From assembly GCF_000647975.1 (NCBI RefSeq), contig NZ_JFKE01000001.1:372001-436000 (forward strand): 64,000 nucleotides of DNA, given 5' to 3'. The notes under the pieces were generated by a model. The model had not been told where the DNA came from. It searched no databases and saw only the letters and a program-made list of their open reading frames with translations. Position numbers and translations under genes: made by a program. The DNA is from Actibacterium mucosum KCTC 23349. Lineage in GTDB: Bacteria > Pseudomonadota > Alphaproteobacteria > Rhodobacterales > Rhodobacteraceae. Shown here piece by piece: positions 50,147 through 57,813 of this stretch (position 1 is the first letter of the stretch; every line of letters starts with the position of its first letter).

Positions 50147-50968
50147 TCACTTGCCGGCGAACCAGCTGGCAGAGGCGTGTTTCCGCGTATAGAACTCGCC
50201 CATCAACCCGATGATGATCAACGCCAAGGACAGGTAAAGCGGGTAAGTGATCGAGCTGAAATGCGGATTATAGTTGATGAACGTGAATCCGCGCGCTTGA
50301 TCGATTGCGTGAAACAGCGGGTTCCAGTCAAACAGCGCCAGCATCGACCCCGGCAGCGTGTTGGCCAAAAACATCTTTCCTGACGAAATCATGTTCGCGC
50401 GCTGATACACGGTAGAGATCATTCCGACGAGACCGGGCGCCCAGGGCTTGAGCGCCAAAAGGAGCAGGCCAATGGCCACACCGGAAAACCACGCCAGAAT
50501 GACCATGCCCATGGCGCCGACCGGCTCTTCAATCGTGATTGGAGTGAACGCCACGTGATAGACCAGCAGGATAACAAAGACCGAAAGGATCTGAATATAC
50601 AGCGTGCTGATGGCCGCCGCTGAAATCGCCACGATCGTGTTCATCGGAGCGTGCTGCATCATTGGCGATGTCGGTCCTTCGGACCCGACAATTGCCCCCA
50701 AGGACTTGTTGTGCGTGATGAACAGAAAGATCCCCGTCATCAAGTACAGCAAAAAGTCGCCGCGTATCGCCATGCCACGCAGGCCAAGGATTTCAAACAT
50801 CACATAGAAGACCGCAACAAAAAGCACGGTTTGCATAACGTTCGAGATCAAACCAAGCAGCGGGTTGCCGTGGGTTCGGCGCACGTGCCGGACGGACGCA
50901 TGATAAATCAGCGTCATCAGTGCAAATGCACTGTTAGCGGGCGATTTGTACTTCTTTTGCACAAACAT
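50147..50968 (-). CDS. ABC-2 type polysaccharide-export permease (KpsM/Wzm-like)
   Basis: A 273-residue inner-membrane protein with about six hydrophobic segments, including LISNVMQTVLFVAVFYVMFE, ISTLYIQILSVFVILLVYHV and YPLYLSLALIIIGLMGEF, and the ABC-2 family region around FDWNPLFHAIDQARG. Such permeases export capsular or O-antigen polysaccharide with an ATPase (KpsT/Wzt), which is not present here. ATG at 50968 gives the normal N-terminus MFVQKKYKSP. It is divergent from cysQ-kdsB, and KdsB makes CMP-Kdo, the linker sugar of such capsules. Confidence 0.87.
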   Translation of the reverse strand: MFVQKKYKSPANSAFALMTLIYHASVRHVRRTHGNPLLGLISNVMQTVLFVAVFYVMFEILGLRGMAIRGDFLLYLMTGIFLFITHNKSLGAIVGSEGPTSPMMQHAPMNTIVAISAAAISTLYIQILSVFVILLVYHVAFTPITIEEPVGAMGMVILAWFSGVAIGLLLLALKPWAPGLVGMISTVYQRANMISSGKMFLANTLPGSMLALFDWNPLFHAIDQARGFTFINYNPHFSSITYPLYLSLALIIIGLMGEFYTRKHASASWFAGK

Positions 50969-51098
50969 CGAGTGTCCTGCCTGCTTGGTCACGCATTGCG
51001 GCGCAAAGGCGCCTTGCCGATCTGTTTTGACAGGATCATAAGGGCGTTGACGAAATCTTACAACGATGGCGGCAATTGACGCTGCAATGGAGATCAAA

Positions 51099-51896
51099 TT
51101 GGATTTTGAAAAATTTGAACAAATCAGCCGCAAGGCGGCGCTTTTGGCCGGTGCGAAGATCATGGAGATCTACAACTCCGATGATTTCGAGGTAAAATCG
51201 AAGTCGGACGAAAGCCCGGTGACCGAGGCTGACGAAGCCGCGGACGCCATGATCAGTGAAATCCTGGCCGAAGCGTTCCCAGATACTCTGATCGTAACCG
51301 AAGAGCAGGCCGACAGCCACGCGCAGACCGCCGACAGCTTTTTGATTGTCGATCCATTGGACGGCACGAAAGAATTCGTGAAACGCCGTGGCGAGTTCAC
51401 GGTGAACATCGCGTATGTCGAGAACGGAACACCTGTACGTGGTGTGGTATATGCCCCTGCCAAAGACCGGCTGTTCTACACCAAGGCTGATGGTGCCTCG
51501 GTCGAAGAAACCGGCGATCTGGCTTTGGACGTTGTCGGTAATCAGAAAGCTCTGAGCGTTTCGAACCCCGACAATGACGCGCTGATGGTCGTGGCTTCGA
51601 AATCGCACCGCGATCAGGCCACCGACGATTATATCGCCAAATACAGCGTCAGAGACATGACCAGCGCCGGTTCGTCGCTGAAGTTCTGCCTGATCGCAAC
51701 AGGCGAAGCTGACATCTATCCGCGCCTTGGTCGCACGATGGAATGGGACACCGCCGCAGGCCACGCTGTGGTTCTGGGTGCAGGCGGCAAGGTTCTGCGT
51801 TTTGACGATCACACGCCACTGACATACGGTAAGCCGATCTACGAGAACCCGTTCTTTATTGTCGCGTCGCCTGATGTGGTTCTGAAAGAGGCCTAA
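51099..51896 (+). CDS. cysQ: 3'(2'),5'-bisphosphate nucleotidase CysQ
   Basis: A 265-residue inositol-monophosphatase-fold enzyme that converts PAP, the by-product of PAPS-using sulfotransferases, to AMP. Metal-site motifs are EEQADS and DPLDGTKEFVKRRGEF, and the second metal loop MEWDTAAGHAVV. The start is read as TTG at 51099, with GGAG six bases upstream, giving MDFEKFEQ; ATGs at 51066 and 51087 lack ribosome sites. The kdsB start codon touches its stop. It lies in the same region as a sulfotransferase gene, which needs PAP removal. Confidence 0.92.
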   Translation: MDFEKFEQISRKAALLAGAKIMEIYNSDDFEVKSKSDESPVTEADEAADAMISEILAEAFPDTLIVTEEQADSHAQTADSFLIVDPLDGTKEFVKRRGEFTVNIAYVENGTPVRGVVYAPAKDRLFYTKADGASVEETGDLALDVVGNQKALSVSNPDNDALMVVASKSHRDQATDDYIAKYSVRDMTSAGSSLKFCLIATGEADIYPRLGRTMEWDTAAGHAVVLGAGGKVLRFDDHTPLTYGKPIYENPFFIVASPDVVLKEA

Positions 51897-52697
51897 TTGA
51901 GCGTCCTGATTGCTATCCCGGCGCGTTATGCGTCAACGCGTTACCCCGGAAAACCATTGGTGCCTTTGACAGGTGCCGGTGGTGAATCCAAAACGCTGAT
52001 CCAACGTTCGTGGGAGGCCGCAATGGCCGTTTCAGGCGTGGATCACGTTGTGGTCGCGACGGATGACGATCGCATTCGCGAGGCGTCCGAAGCATTTGGG
52101 GCCGAGGTTGTGATGACTTCGGAAAACTGTGCGAACGGAACAGAGCGTTGTTCGGAAGCGTTCGAGAAGTTGGGCCGAGACTTTGACGTCATCGTGAACT
52201 TGCAAGGCGATGCGCCGCTGACACCGGCGTGGTTTGTCGAAGATCTGGTGGCAGGCCTGCGCGCTGATCCGACGGCCGAAGTTGCCACGCCGGTTTTGCG
52301 CTGTGACGGTGCGACGCTGAACGCCTTTCTTGCCGACCGACGCGCAGGCCGCGTTGGTGGAACGACGGCGGTTTTCGGTGCTGGCAGCAAGGCGATGTAT
52401 TTCTCGAAAGAAGTCATTCCTTTTACGGGCAAACAGTTTGATAACGAAGACCCGACCCCGGTCTTTCACCATGTTGGCGTTTATGCCTATCGCCCCGGCG
52501 CCCTGTTGGCCTACCCTACGTGGCCAACCGGGCAGCTTGAGCAGTTGGAAGGATTAGAGCAATTGCGCTTCATGGAGCGGGAACGGCCCGTACTGTGTGT
52601 CGAGGTCGAGGCCCGCGGGCGACAATTCTGGGAACTAAACAACCCGGAGGACGTGCCGCGAATCGAGGCAATGATGCGCGATATGTCGCTTGCTTAG
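51897..52697 (+). CDS. kdsB: CMP-Kdo synthetase KdsB
   Basis: KdsB activates Kdo with CTP for lipopolysaccharide core or capsule linkers. The 266-residue nucleotidyltransferase has the signature AIPARYASTRYPGKPL at its start, the metal-binding VNLQGDAPL, and GVYAYRPGALLAY. The initiation codon is TTG directly after the cysQ stop with GAGG just upstream, so expression is coupled to cysQ. kdsD, an earlier step of the pathway, is cut by the right edge of the window. Confidence 0.94.
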   Translation: MSVLIAIPARYASTRYPGKPLVPLTGAGGESKTLIQRSWEAAMAVSGVDHVVVATDDDRIREASEAFGAEVVMTSENCANGTERCSEAFEKLGRDFDVIVNLQGDAPLTPAWFVEDLVAGLRADPTAEVATPVLRCDGATLNAFLADRRAGRVGGTTAVFGAGSKAMYFSKEVIPFTGKQFDNEDPTPVFHHVGVYAYRPGALLAYPTWPTGQLEQLEGLEQLRFMERERPVLCVEVEARGRQFWELNNPEDVPRIEAMMRDMSLA

Positions 52698-52768
52698 GCG
52701 ACTGTCATTGAAACACGTACCAAAATGGCCAAACTGAGTTCATTAGGACGCACACCCGCGAAATCTTG

Positions 52769-52816
52769 GTGAAAGCGTTCATGTTTCACGGTGTTCATTG
52801 TATTTTTGTTCACGGT
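52769..52816. repeat. Repeat cluster in the galU upstream region
   Basis: An inverted repeat GTGAAA (52769-52774) / TTTCAC (52784-52789) overlaps one copy of TTCACGGT (52785-52792); a second direct copy lies at 52809-52816, 24 bases on. Such spacing suggests a regulator site in the 212-base gap between kdsB and galU. No regulator is assigned. Confidence 0.35.
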
Positions 52817-52909
52817 TGCAACAAAAGTTTAAGCTTACTGGTGCACTAACACGAAGGTATGCCCCGCGCTATTTGCGGGTGCTGTTCGAAGGGACATTTG
52901 AGGTGAAAT

Positions 52910-53806
52910 ATGCAGCGTAAAGTTACGAAGGCGATCTTCCCTGTTGCGGGGCTGGGTACGCGATTTCTGCCGGCCACCAAGTCGGTGCCGAAAGAGATTA
53001 TGACCCTGGTGGATCGCCCGCTGATTCAATACGCAATCGACGAAGCACGTGCGGCCGGGATTAAGGAATTCATTTTCGTCACCGCACGCGGCAAAAGTGC
53101 GCTGGAAGACTATTTTGACCATTCGCCGATTTTGGAGAATGAGCTGCAAAAGAAGGGCAAGACGGAACTTCTGGAAGTTCTGAAGTCCACGGATATGGAA
53201 AGCGGCGCAATCGCATACATCCGTCAGCAGAAGGCGCTGGGTCTGGGTCATGCTGTTTGGTGCGCACGCCGCCTGATCGCGGACGAGCCTTTTGCCGTTA
53301 TTCTGCCTGATGACGTTATCGCAGCCGAAACACCCTGCTTGCAGCAGATGGTTGAGGCCTACCAGGAAACCGGTGGCAACATGGTTGCTGCCATGGAAGT
53401 GGCCCCTGAAAAAACAAAGGCTTACGGTGTGCTCGATGTCAGCGAAGACATGGGCAACATGGTGTCTGTCAAAGGTATGGTTGAAAAGCCCGCCCCGGAA
53501 GAGGCTCCGTCCAACCTGGCTGTGATCGGTCGCTATATCCTGACACCCCAAGTTCTGCGCAACATCTCTGCGATGAAAAAGGGTGCCGGTGGCGAGATTC
53601 AGCTGACCGACGCAATTGCGGATGAAATCGGTAAGGAAGACGGCGGTGTATACGGCCTGCGTTTCCGCGGTCAGCGTTTTGACTGTGGGTCCAAGGCTGG
53701 CTTCCTGCAGGCGACTGTTGCCTTCGGTCTGGCGCGCGAAGATCTCCGCGACGAATTCGGCACCTATCTGGAAGAAATGGTTTCGGTGCGTAACGCCGCG
53801 CAATAA
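52910..53806 (+). CDS. galU: UTP-glucose-1-phosphate uridylyltransferase
   Basis: GalU makes UDP-glucose, a donor for polysaccharides. The 298-residue protein begins KAIFPVAGLGTRFLPATKSVPKE, the nucleotide-binding signature, and has FAVILPDDVI, GRYILTP and the late FDCGSKAGFLQA. GAGGTGAAAT precedes the ATG. A 212-base upstream region with repeats separates it from kdsB, so it probably has its own promoter. A strong terminator follows, separating it from the glycosyltransferase genes. Confidence 0.96.
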   Translation: MQRKVTKAIFPVAGLGTRFLPATKSVPKEIMTLVDRPLIQYAIDEARAAGIKEFIFVTARGKSALEDYFDHSPILENELQKKGKTELLEVLKSTDMESGAIAYIRQQKALGLGHAVWCARRLIADEPFAVILPDDVIAAETPCLQQMVEAYQETGGNMVAAMEVAPEKTKAYGVLDVSEDMGNMVSVKGMVEKPAPEEAPSNLAVIGRYILTPQVLRNISAMKKGAGGEIQLTDAIADEIGKEDGGVYGLRFRGQRFDCGSKAGFLQATVAFGLAREDLRDEFGTYLEEMVSVRNAAQ

Positions 53807-53826
53807 CCAACGCTTCCCCATGTTTG

Positions 53827-53856
53827 AACCCGCGCGGATTTCCGGGCGGGTTTTTT
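53827..53856 (+). terminator. Intrinsic terminator after galU
   Basis: The stem AACCCGC (53827-53833) / GCGGGTT (53846-53852), with further partial pairing inside the loop, is followed by a T run to 53856. It ends the galU transcript 21 bases past the stop. Confidence 0.85.
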
Positions 53857-53904
53857 CTTTGTCGTTGCGCGGTATAAAGACCAAAACCGTGACGCGAGGG
53901 CAGG

Positions 53905-54951
53905 GTGCCAACACTATCCGAGCTTTGGGATGCTTACCGAATGCGCTGGACGCGCCGGCGTCTGTTGTTTCGTGCGCTTCGGAAACGGAGACAACTTAAA
54001 ACGTTTCGCGATCACACCAAGGCAATTGCCAAAAACGACATCTTGTTGTTCGCCTGCGTGCGCAATGAAGAGGCGCGTTTACCTTATTTCCTGGACTATT
54101 ACCGCAAGATGGGTGTTGGTCACTTCCTGTTTGTCGACAACGGCAGCAATGACGCGACATCTGACATTTTGGATGCGGCCGATATCTCGGTCTGGACGAC
54201 GGACCAAAGCTATCGGTTGTCCCGGTTTGGAATGGATTGGGTGACTTGGTTACAGATTAAACATGGCCACGGACATTGGTGTTTAACTGTCGATGCCGAC
54301 GAGTTGCTAATCTATCCGTATCACGAGACCGAAGACCTGCATGCCCTGACCCGCCGCCTGGATCGCGACGGCAAACGGTCTTTTGGTGCCCTGATGCTGG
54401 ACCTTTATCCCAAGGGCCGGCTGTCCGACGCGCCCTATGTGCCTGGTGAAGATCCGACACAGCAATTGGAATGGTACGATCCCACCGGTTACCCAACCAA
54501 GTATCAGCCCCCTTTGCGCAACATGCTGATCCGCGGTGGCGCGCGCGGGCGGGTGTTTTTTGCGTCCGAGCCTGAACGTGCACCGACATTGTCGAAGGCG
54601 CCGTTGGTGAAATGGAATCGCCGATTTGCCTATGTCAGCTCCACCCACTCTGTCTTGCCCCGTCGTCTGAACAATGTCCGCGACCCGAAGGATGGGAAAA
54701 TACCTTCTGGCATCTTGCTGCACACGAAGTTCCTGAACGTTGTTGTCGAAAAGTCCAGCGAGGAAAAAATGCGTAAAGAGCACTTTGCGAATTCCGAGCT
54801 GTACAACACCTATTATGATGCCGTGTCCGCGGACCCGGTTTTGTGGTTCGAAGGTTCGGCAAAACTGGGCAGCTGGCACGAGCTGCAAGCCCATAGTTTG
54901 ATGTCTTCCGGCCACTGGCTTCCGGAAAACACTGATTTACTTGATTCTTGA
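53905..54951 (+). CDS. GT-A fold glycosyltransferase (family 2/92-like), first paralogue
   Basis: The 348-residue protein has a GT-A core: an acceptor/nucleotide region LLFACVRNEEARLPYFLDYY, FLFVDNGSNDAT, and the metal-binding WCLTVDADELLIYP (DxD-like Asp-Ala-Asp). Late residues ILLHTKFLN may contribute the catalytic site. No membrane segments are visible, so it is probably cytoplasmic or peripheral. The start is GTG at 53905, with GAGGGCAGG upstream. It is a close paralogue of the next gene, with conserved motifs in the same order. Donor and acceptor are unknown. Confidence 0.82.
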   Translation: MPTLSELWDAYRMRWTRRRLLFRALRKRRQLKTFRDHTKAIAKNDILLFACVRNEEARLPYFLDYYRKMGVGHFLFVDNGSNDATSDILDAADISVWTTDQSYRLSRFGMDWVTWLQIKHGHGHWCLTVDADELLIYPYHETEDLHALTRRLDRDGKRSFGALMLDLYPKGRLSDAPYVPGEDPTQQLEWYDPTGYPTKYQPPLRNMLIRGGARGRVFFASEPERAPTLSKAPLVKWNRRFAYVSSTHSVLPRRLNNVRDPKDGKIPSGILLHTKFLNVVVEKSSEEKMRKEHFANSELYNTYYDAVSADPVLWFEGSAKLGSWHELQAHSLMSSGHWLPENTDLLDS

Positions 54952-55093
54952 GCCTGCGTATTGTTTTTGGAAACGATACAATAATGGCGGTGCAGGCGGC
55001 ATTGGTACAATAGGTGGATGATTAAAGGTCGGTTTACGCGTCCTTTCTAAACTGCCAGCCACGCGGTCGAGCCAAGGAATATCGAGGGGACTG

Positions 55094-56104
55094 TTGGGCG
55101 CTCTTTCTTCATATCGCATGCGGCTCGAACGCAAGCGGCTGCAGATTCGTGCGGCCCGCAAGCGGTTTGAGCTGACTGAGGTGGTGAACCGTACCAAAGC
55201 GATCAAAAAGGGCGACGTTCTGGCCTTTACCACGCTTCGGAACGAAGTCGTGCGCCTGCCTTATTTCCTGCAGTACTATCGTCAAATGGGTGTCGTCCAT
55301 TTTATCATGGTCGACAACGGTTCGGATGACGGATCGCGCGAATACCTTGCTGATCAGCCCGACGTTTCATTGTGGACCACCACGCACAGCTACAAGAAGT
55401 CGCGGTTTGGAGTGGATTGGCTGAACGGGCTTCAACGCAGGTATGGGCACGAACATTGGTGCCTTGTTGTCGATGTGGACGAACTGTTCATCTATCCGTT
55501 CTGTGACACACGACCTATTGGTGCGCTGACCGACTGGTTGGATTCCTCGGACGTGCGGTCCTTTGGTGCGATGTTGATCGATATGTACCCGCGTGGCCCG
55601 ATTGAAGAACAGCTCTATCGCTCGGGTCAGGACCCGCTGGAAATCACCTCGTGGTTTGACAGCGGCAATTATACGATCCGAAAGAACCACAAGTTCCTGA
55701 ACCTCTGGATACAGGGCGGGCCACGTGCACGTGCGTATTTCTATGACGAGCCCGACAAGGCCCCGGCGCTGAACAAGGTTCCCTTGGTCAAGTGGCAGCG
55801 CGGCTATGCCTATGCCAGTTCTACCCACATGCTTGTGCCTCGTGGTCTGAACCTTGTTTACGACGAATGGGGTGGGGAAAAGGCGTCTGGTTGTTTGCTG
55901 CATACCAAGTTCCTGAACACCTTTGCTGACAAGTCCGAAGAAGAAATGGACCGCGGTCAGCATTATGCTGACAGCTTTGAGTACAAGGCGTATCGGGATG
56001 GGTTGCAGGCCGACACGTCGCTGTGGTGCAAGTGGTCCGAGAAATACATCAACTGGCGCCAGATGGAGATCCTGGGCTTGATGTCGAAAGGCAACTGGGC
56101 TTGA
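55094..56104 (+). CDS. GT-A fold glycosyltransferase (family 2/92-like), second paralogue
   Basis: A 336-residue paralogue of the preceding gene with LAFTTLRNEVVRLPYFLQYY, IMVDNGSDDGS and WCLVVDVDELFIYP as the metal-binding motif, and CLLHTKFLN near the C-terminus. The start is TTG at 55094, preceded by GAGGGGACTG. The 142 bases before it carry two TACAAT-like -10 candidates, so an internal promoter is possible. Its TGA stop overlaps the TTG start of the GT14-type gene, so the two are translationally coupled. The sugar specificity is unknown. Confidence 0.82.
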   Translation: MGALSSYRMRLERKRLQIRAARKRFELTEVVNRTKAIKKGDVLAFTTLRNEVVRLPYFLQYYRQMGVVHFIMVDNGSDDGSREYLADQPDVSLWTTTHSYKKSRFGVDWLNGLQRRYGHEHWCLVVDVDELFIYPFCDTRPIGALTDWLDSSDVRSFGAMLIDMYPRGPIEEQLYRSGQDPLEITSWFDSGNYTIRKNHKFLNLWIQGGPRARAYFYDEPDKAPALNKVPLVKWQRGYAYASSTHMLVPRGLNLVYDEWGGEKASGCLLHTKFLNTFADKSEEEMDRGQHYADSFEYKAYRDGLQADTSLWCKWSEKYINWRQMEILGLMSKGNWA

Positions 56105-57813
56105 GCGGCGTCGGTTTCATCATGCTGGTTCACACAGCGATGGACCGTGCGGCGTCAGTTGCCAGGCATTGGGCCTCCAGCGGTTGTCCGGTGGTGATTC
56201 ACATCGACAAGTCGGTGAAGCGCGCGCAGGTCAAAAAACTGAAAGAGGCTTTGGTAGACCACCAGAACATCAAGTTCTGCAAGCGGCACAAGGTGGAATG
56301 GGGCACGTGGTCCTTGGTTGCTGCAACACAAAGCGCGGCCGAGATGATGTTGAAAGAGTTTCCTCTGGTCAGGCATGTCTATCTTGCCTCGGGCTCGTGC
56401 CTGCCGTTGCGCCCGGTGAACGAATTGCAGGACTATCTGGCCAGCCGTCCACGAACGGATTTCATCGAGTCGGCTACGACAAATGACGTGCCTTGGACCA
56501 TCGGTGGGTTTGATCAGGAACGGTTTACACTACGTTTTCCGTTTTCGTGGAAAAAGCGGCGCAAGCTGTTTGACTGGTACGTCCGGTTTCAGCGTCGCCT
56601 TGGCTATAAACGGCGCGTTCCACCGGGGATGGTGCCGCATCTGGGATCGCAGTGGTGGTGCCTGACACGTGAGACATTGCAGGCGATTCTCGAAGATCCG
56701 GAACGCCAGATGTATGACCGGTATTTCCGACGGGTCTGGATTCCGGATGAAAGCTATTTCCAGTCGCTGGCGCGTTTGCACAGCCAAAACGTGGAAAGCC
56801 GGTCACTGACCCTGTCCAAGTTCGATTTCCAGGGTAAACCGCATATCTTTTATGACGACCACTTGCAGCTTTTGCGGCGCTCGGACTGTTTCGTTGCGCG
56901 CAAGATCTGGCCCAAAGCGGACAAGCTTTATTCCTCCTTCCTGTCCAACGATCCTTCGGTCACCAAGAATGCCGAGCCGAATCCGGGCAAGATTGACCGG
57001 CTGTTCTCAAAGGCGGTTGATCGCCGGGTACGCGGTCGGTCGGGGCTGTATATGCAAAGCCGCTTTCCGCGTGACGGGTTCGAGAACGGCAAAACCTGTG
57101 CGGGTTATTCGGTGTTCGAAGGCTTTACCGAACTCTTCGAAGATTTCGAGACATGGCTGTTCAAAGTTGCCGGGGGGCGCGTGCATGGCCATCTGTTTCA
57201 CCCCAAGGGCGTGCAGTTTTCGGGCAAGGAAGCCTTCTATAACGGCGCGCTCAGTGACAGTGCCGCCTTGCGCGATGCGGCGCCCAGTTCGTTCCTGACC
57301 AATCTGGTCTGGTCCACACGAGGCGAACGGCAGTGTTTCCAGTTTGGGCCGGGCGACGAACAGGGTGTCAGTTGGTTTATGGCCACAGACAGCAACGCGC
57401 AGATCTCGGTTATTTCTGGCGCTTGGGCGGTGCCGTTGTTCAAATCTTCGAACAATTTCTCGTTTATCCGGCGCGAAGCTGCAGCCCTGCAAAAGATCGA
57501 GGCGCAGCATCTGGACATTCTAAGGTCGCAATACACCAACGCGCGTGTCCGTATCTGGACCATGGCAGATTTTATCCTGAACCCGATGGAGCCGTTGCAG
57601 ATCATCATCGACGAGATTGCGCCGCGCGGTCGTCATCGGCTGACCGAGGCCCCAAAAATGGCAGATCTGACCGGCTTTGGGCAGTTTTTGCAGGATCTCA
57701 AGAATCAGGGAATGCATCCGTATCTGATGGGCGATTTCCCGGTGGGTGATGACCCGCGCAGCCGTCCGAAACCTGGCCGGCGGCCATATCTGGTGAAATC
57801 GACCGATGTTTGA
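56101..57813 (+). CDS. Core-2/I-branching (GT14)-like glycosyltransferase with C-terminal domain of unknown function
   Basis: Residues 1-270 match the GT14 branch: GFIMLVHTAMDRAASVARHW at the start, WGTWSLVAATQSAAE, YLASGSCLPLRP, and LGSQWWCLTRETL followed by PDESYFQSL with the probable catalytic glutamate. Residues 290-570 form a second domain without a motif I can assign (GLYMQSRFPRDGF, VHGHLFHPKGVQF, FLTNLVWSTRGERQ), resembling the DUF5927/5928-type regions I recall with GT14 proteins in this family. TTG at 56101 overlaps the preceding stop. The sulfotransferase gene overlaps its end by eight bases. Confidence 0.8.
   Translation: MSGVGFIMLVHTAMDRAASVARHWASSGCPVVIHIDKSVKRAQVKKLKEALVDHQNIKFCKRHKVEWGTWSLVAATQSAAEMMLKEFPLVRHVYLASGSCLPLRPVNELQDYLASRPRTDFIESATTNDVPWTIGGFDQERFTLRFPFSWKKRRKLFDWYVRFQRRLGYKRRVPPGMVPHLGSQWWCLTRETLQAILEDPERQMYDRYFRRVWIPDESYFQSLARLHSQNVESRSLTLSKFDFQGKPHIFYDDHLQLLRRSDCFVARKIWPKADKLYSSFLSNDPSVTKNAEPNPGKIDRLFSKAVDRRVRGRSGLYMQSRFPRDGFENGKTCAGYSVFEGFTELFEDFETWLFKVAGGRVHGHLFHPKGVQFSGKEAFYNGALSDSAALRDAAPSSFLTNLVWSTRGERQCFQFGPGDEQGVSWFMATDSNAQISVISGAWAVPLFKSSNNFSFIRREAAALQKIEAQHLDILRSQYTNARVRIWTMADFILNPMEPLQIIIDEIAPRGRHRLTEAPKMADLTGFGQFLQDLKNQGMHPYLMGDFPVGDDPRSRPKPGRRPYLVKSTDV

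Noticed and set aside
52700-52900. Possible LexA box (GTTC-N7-GTTC) upstream of galU
   Set aside because: GTTC elements occur, but none has the 7-base spacing.
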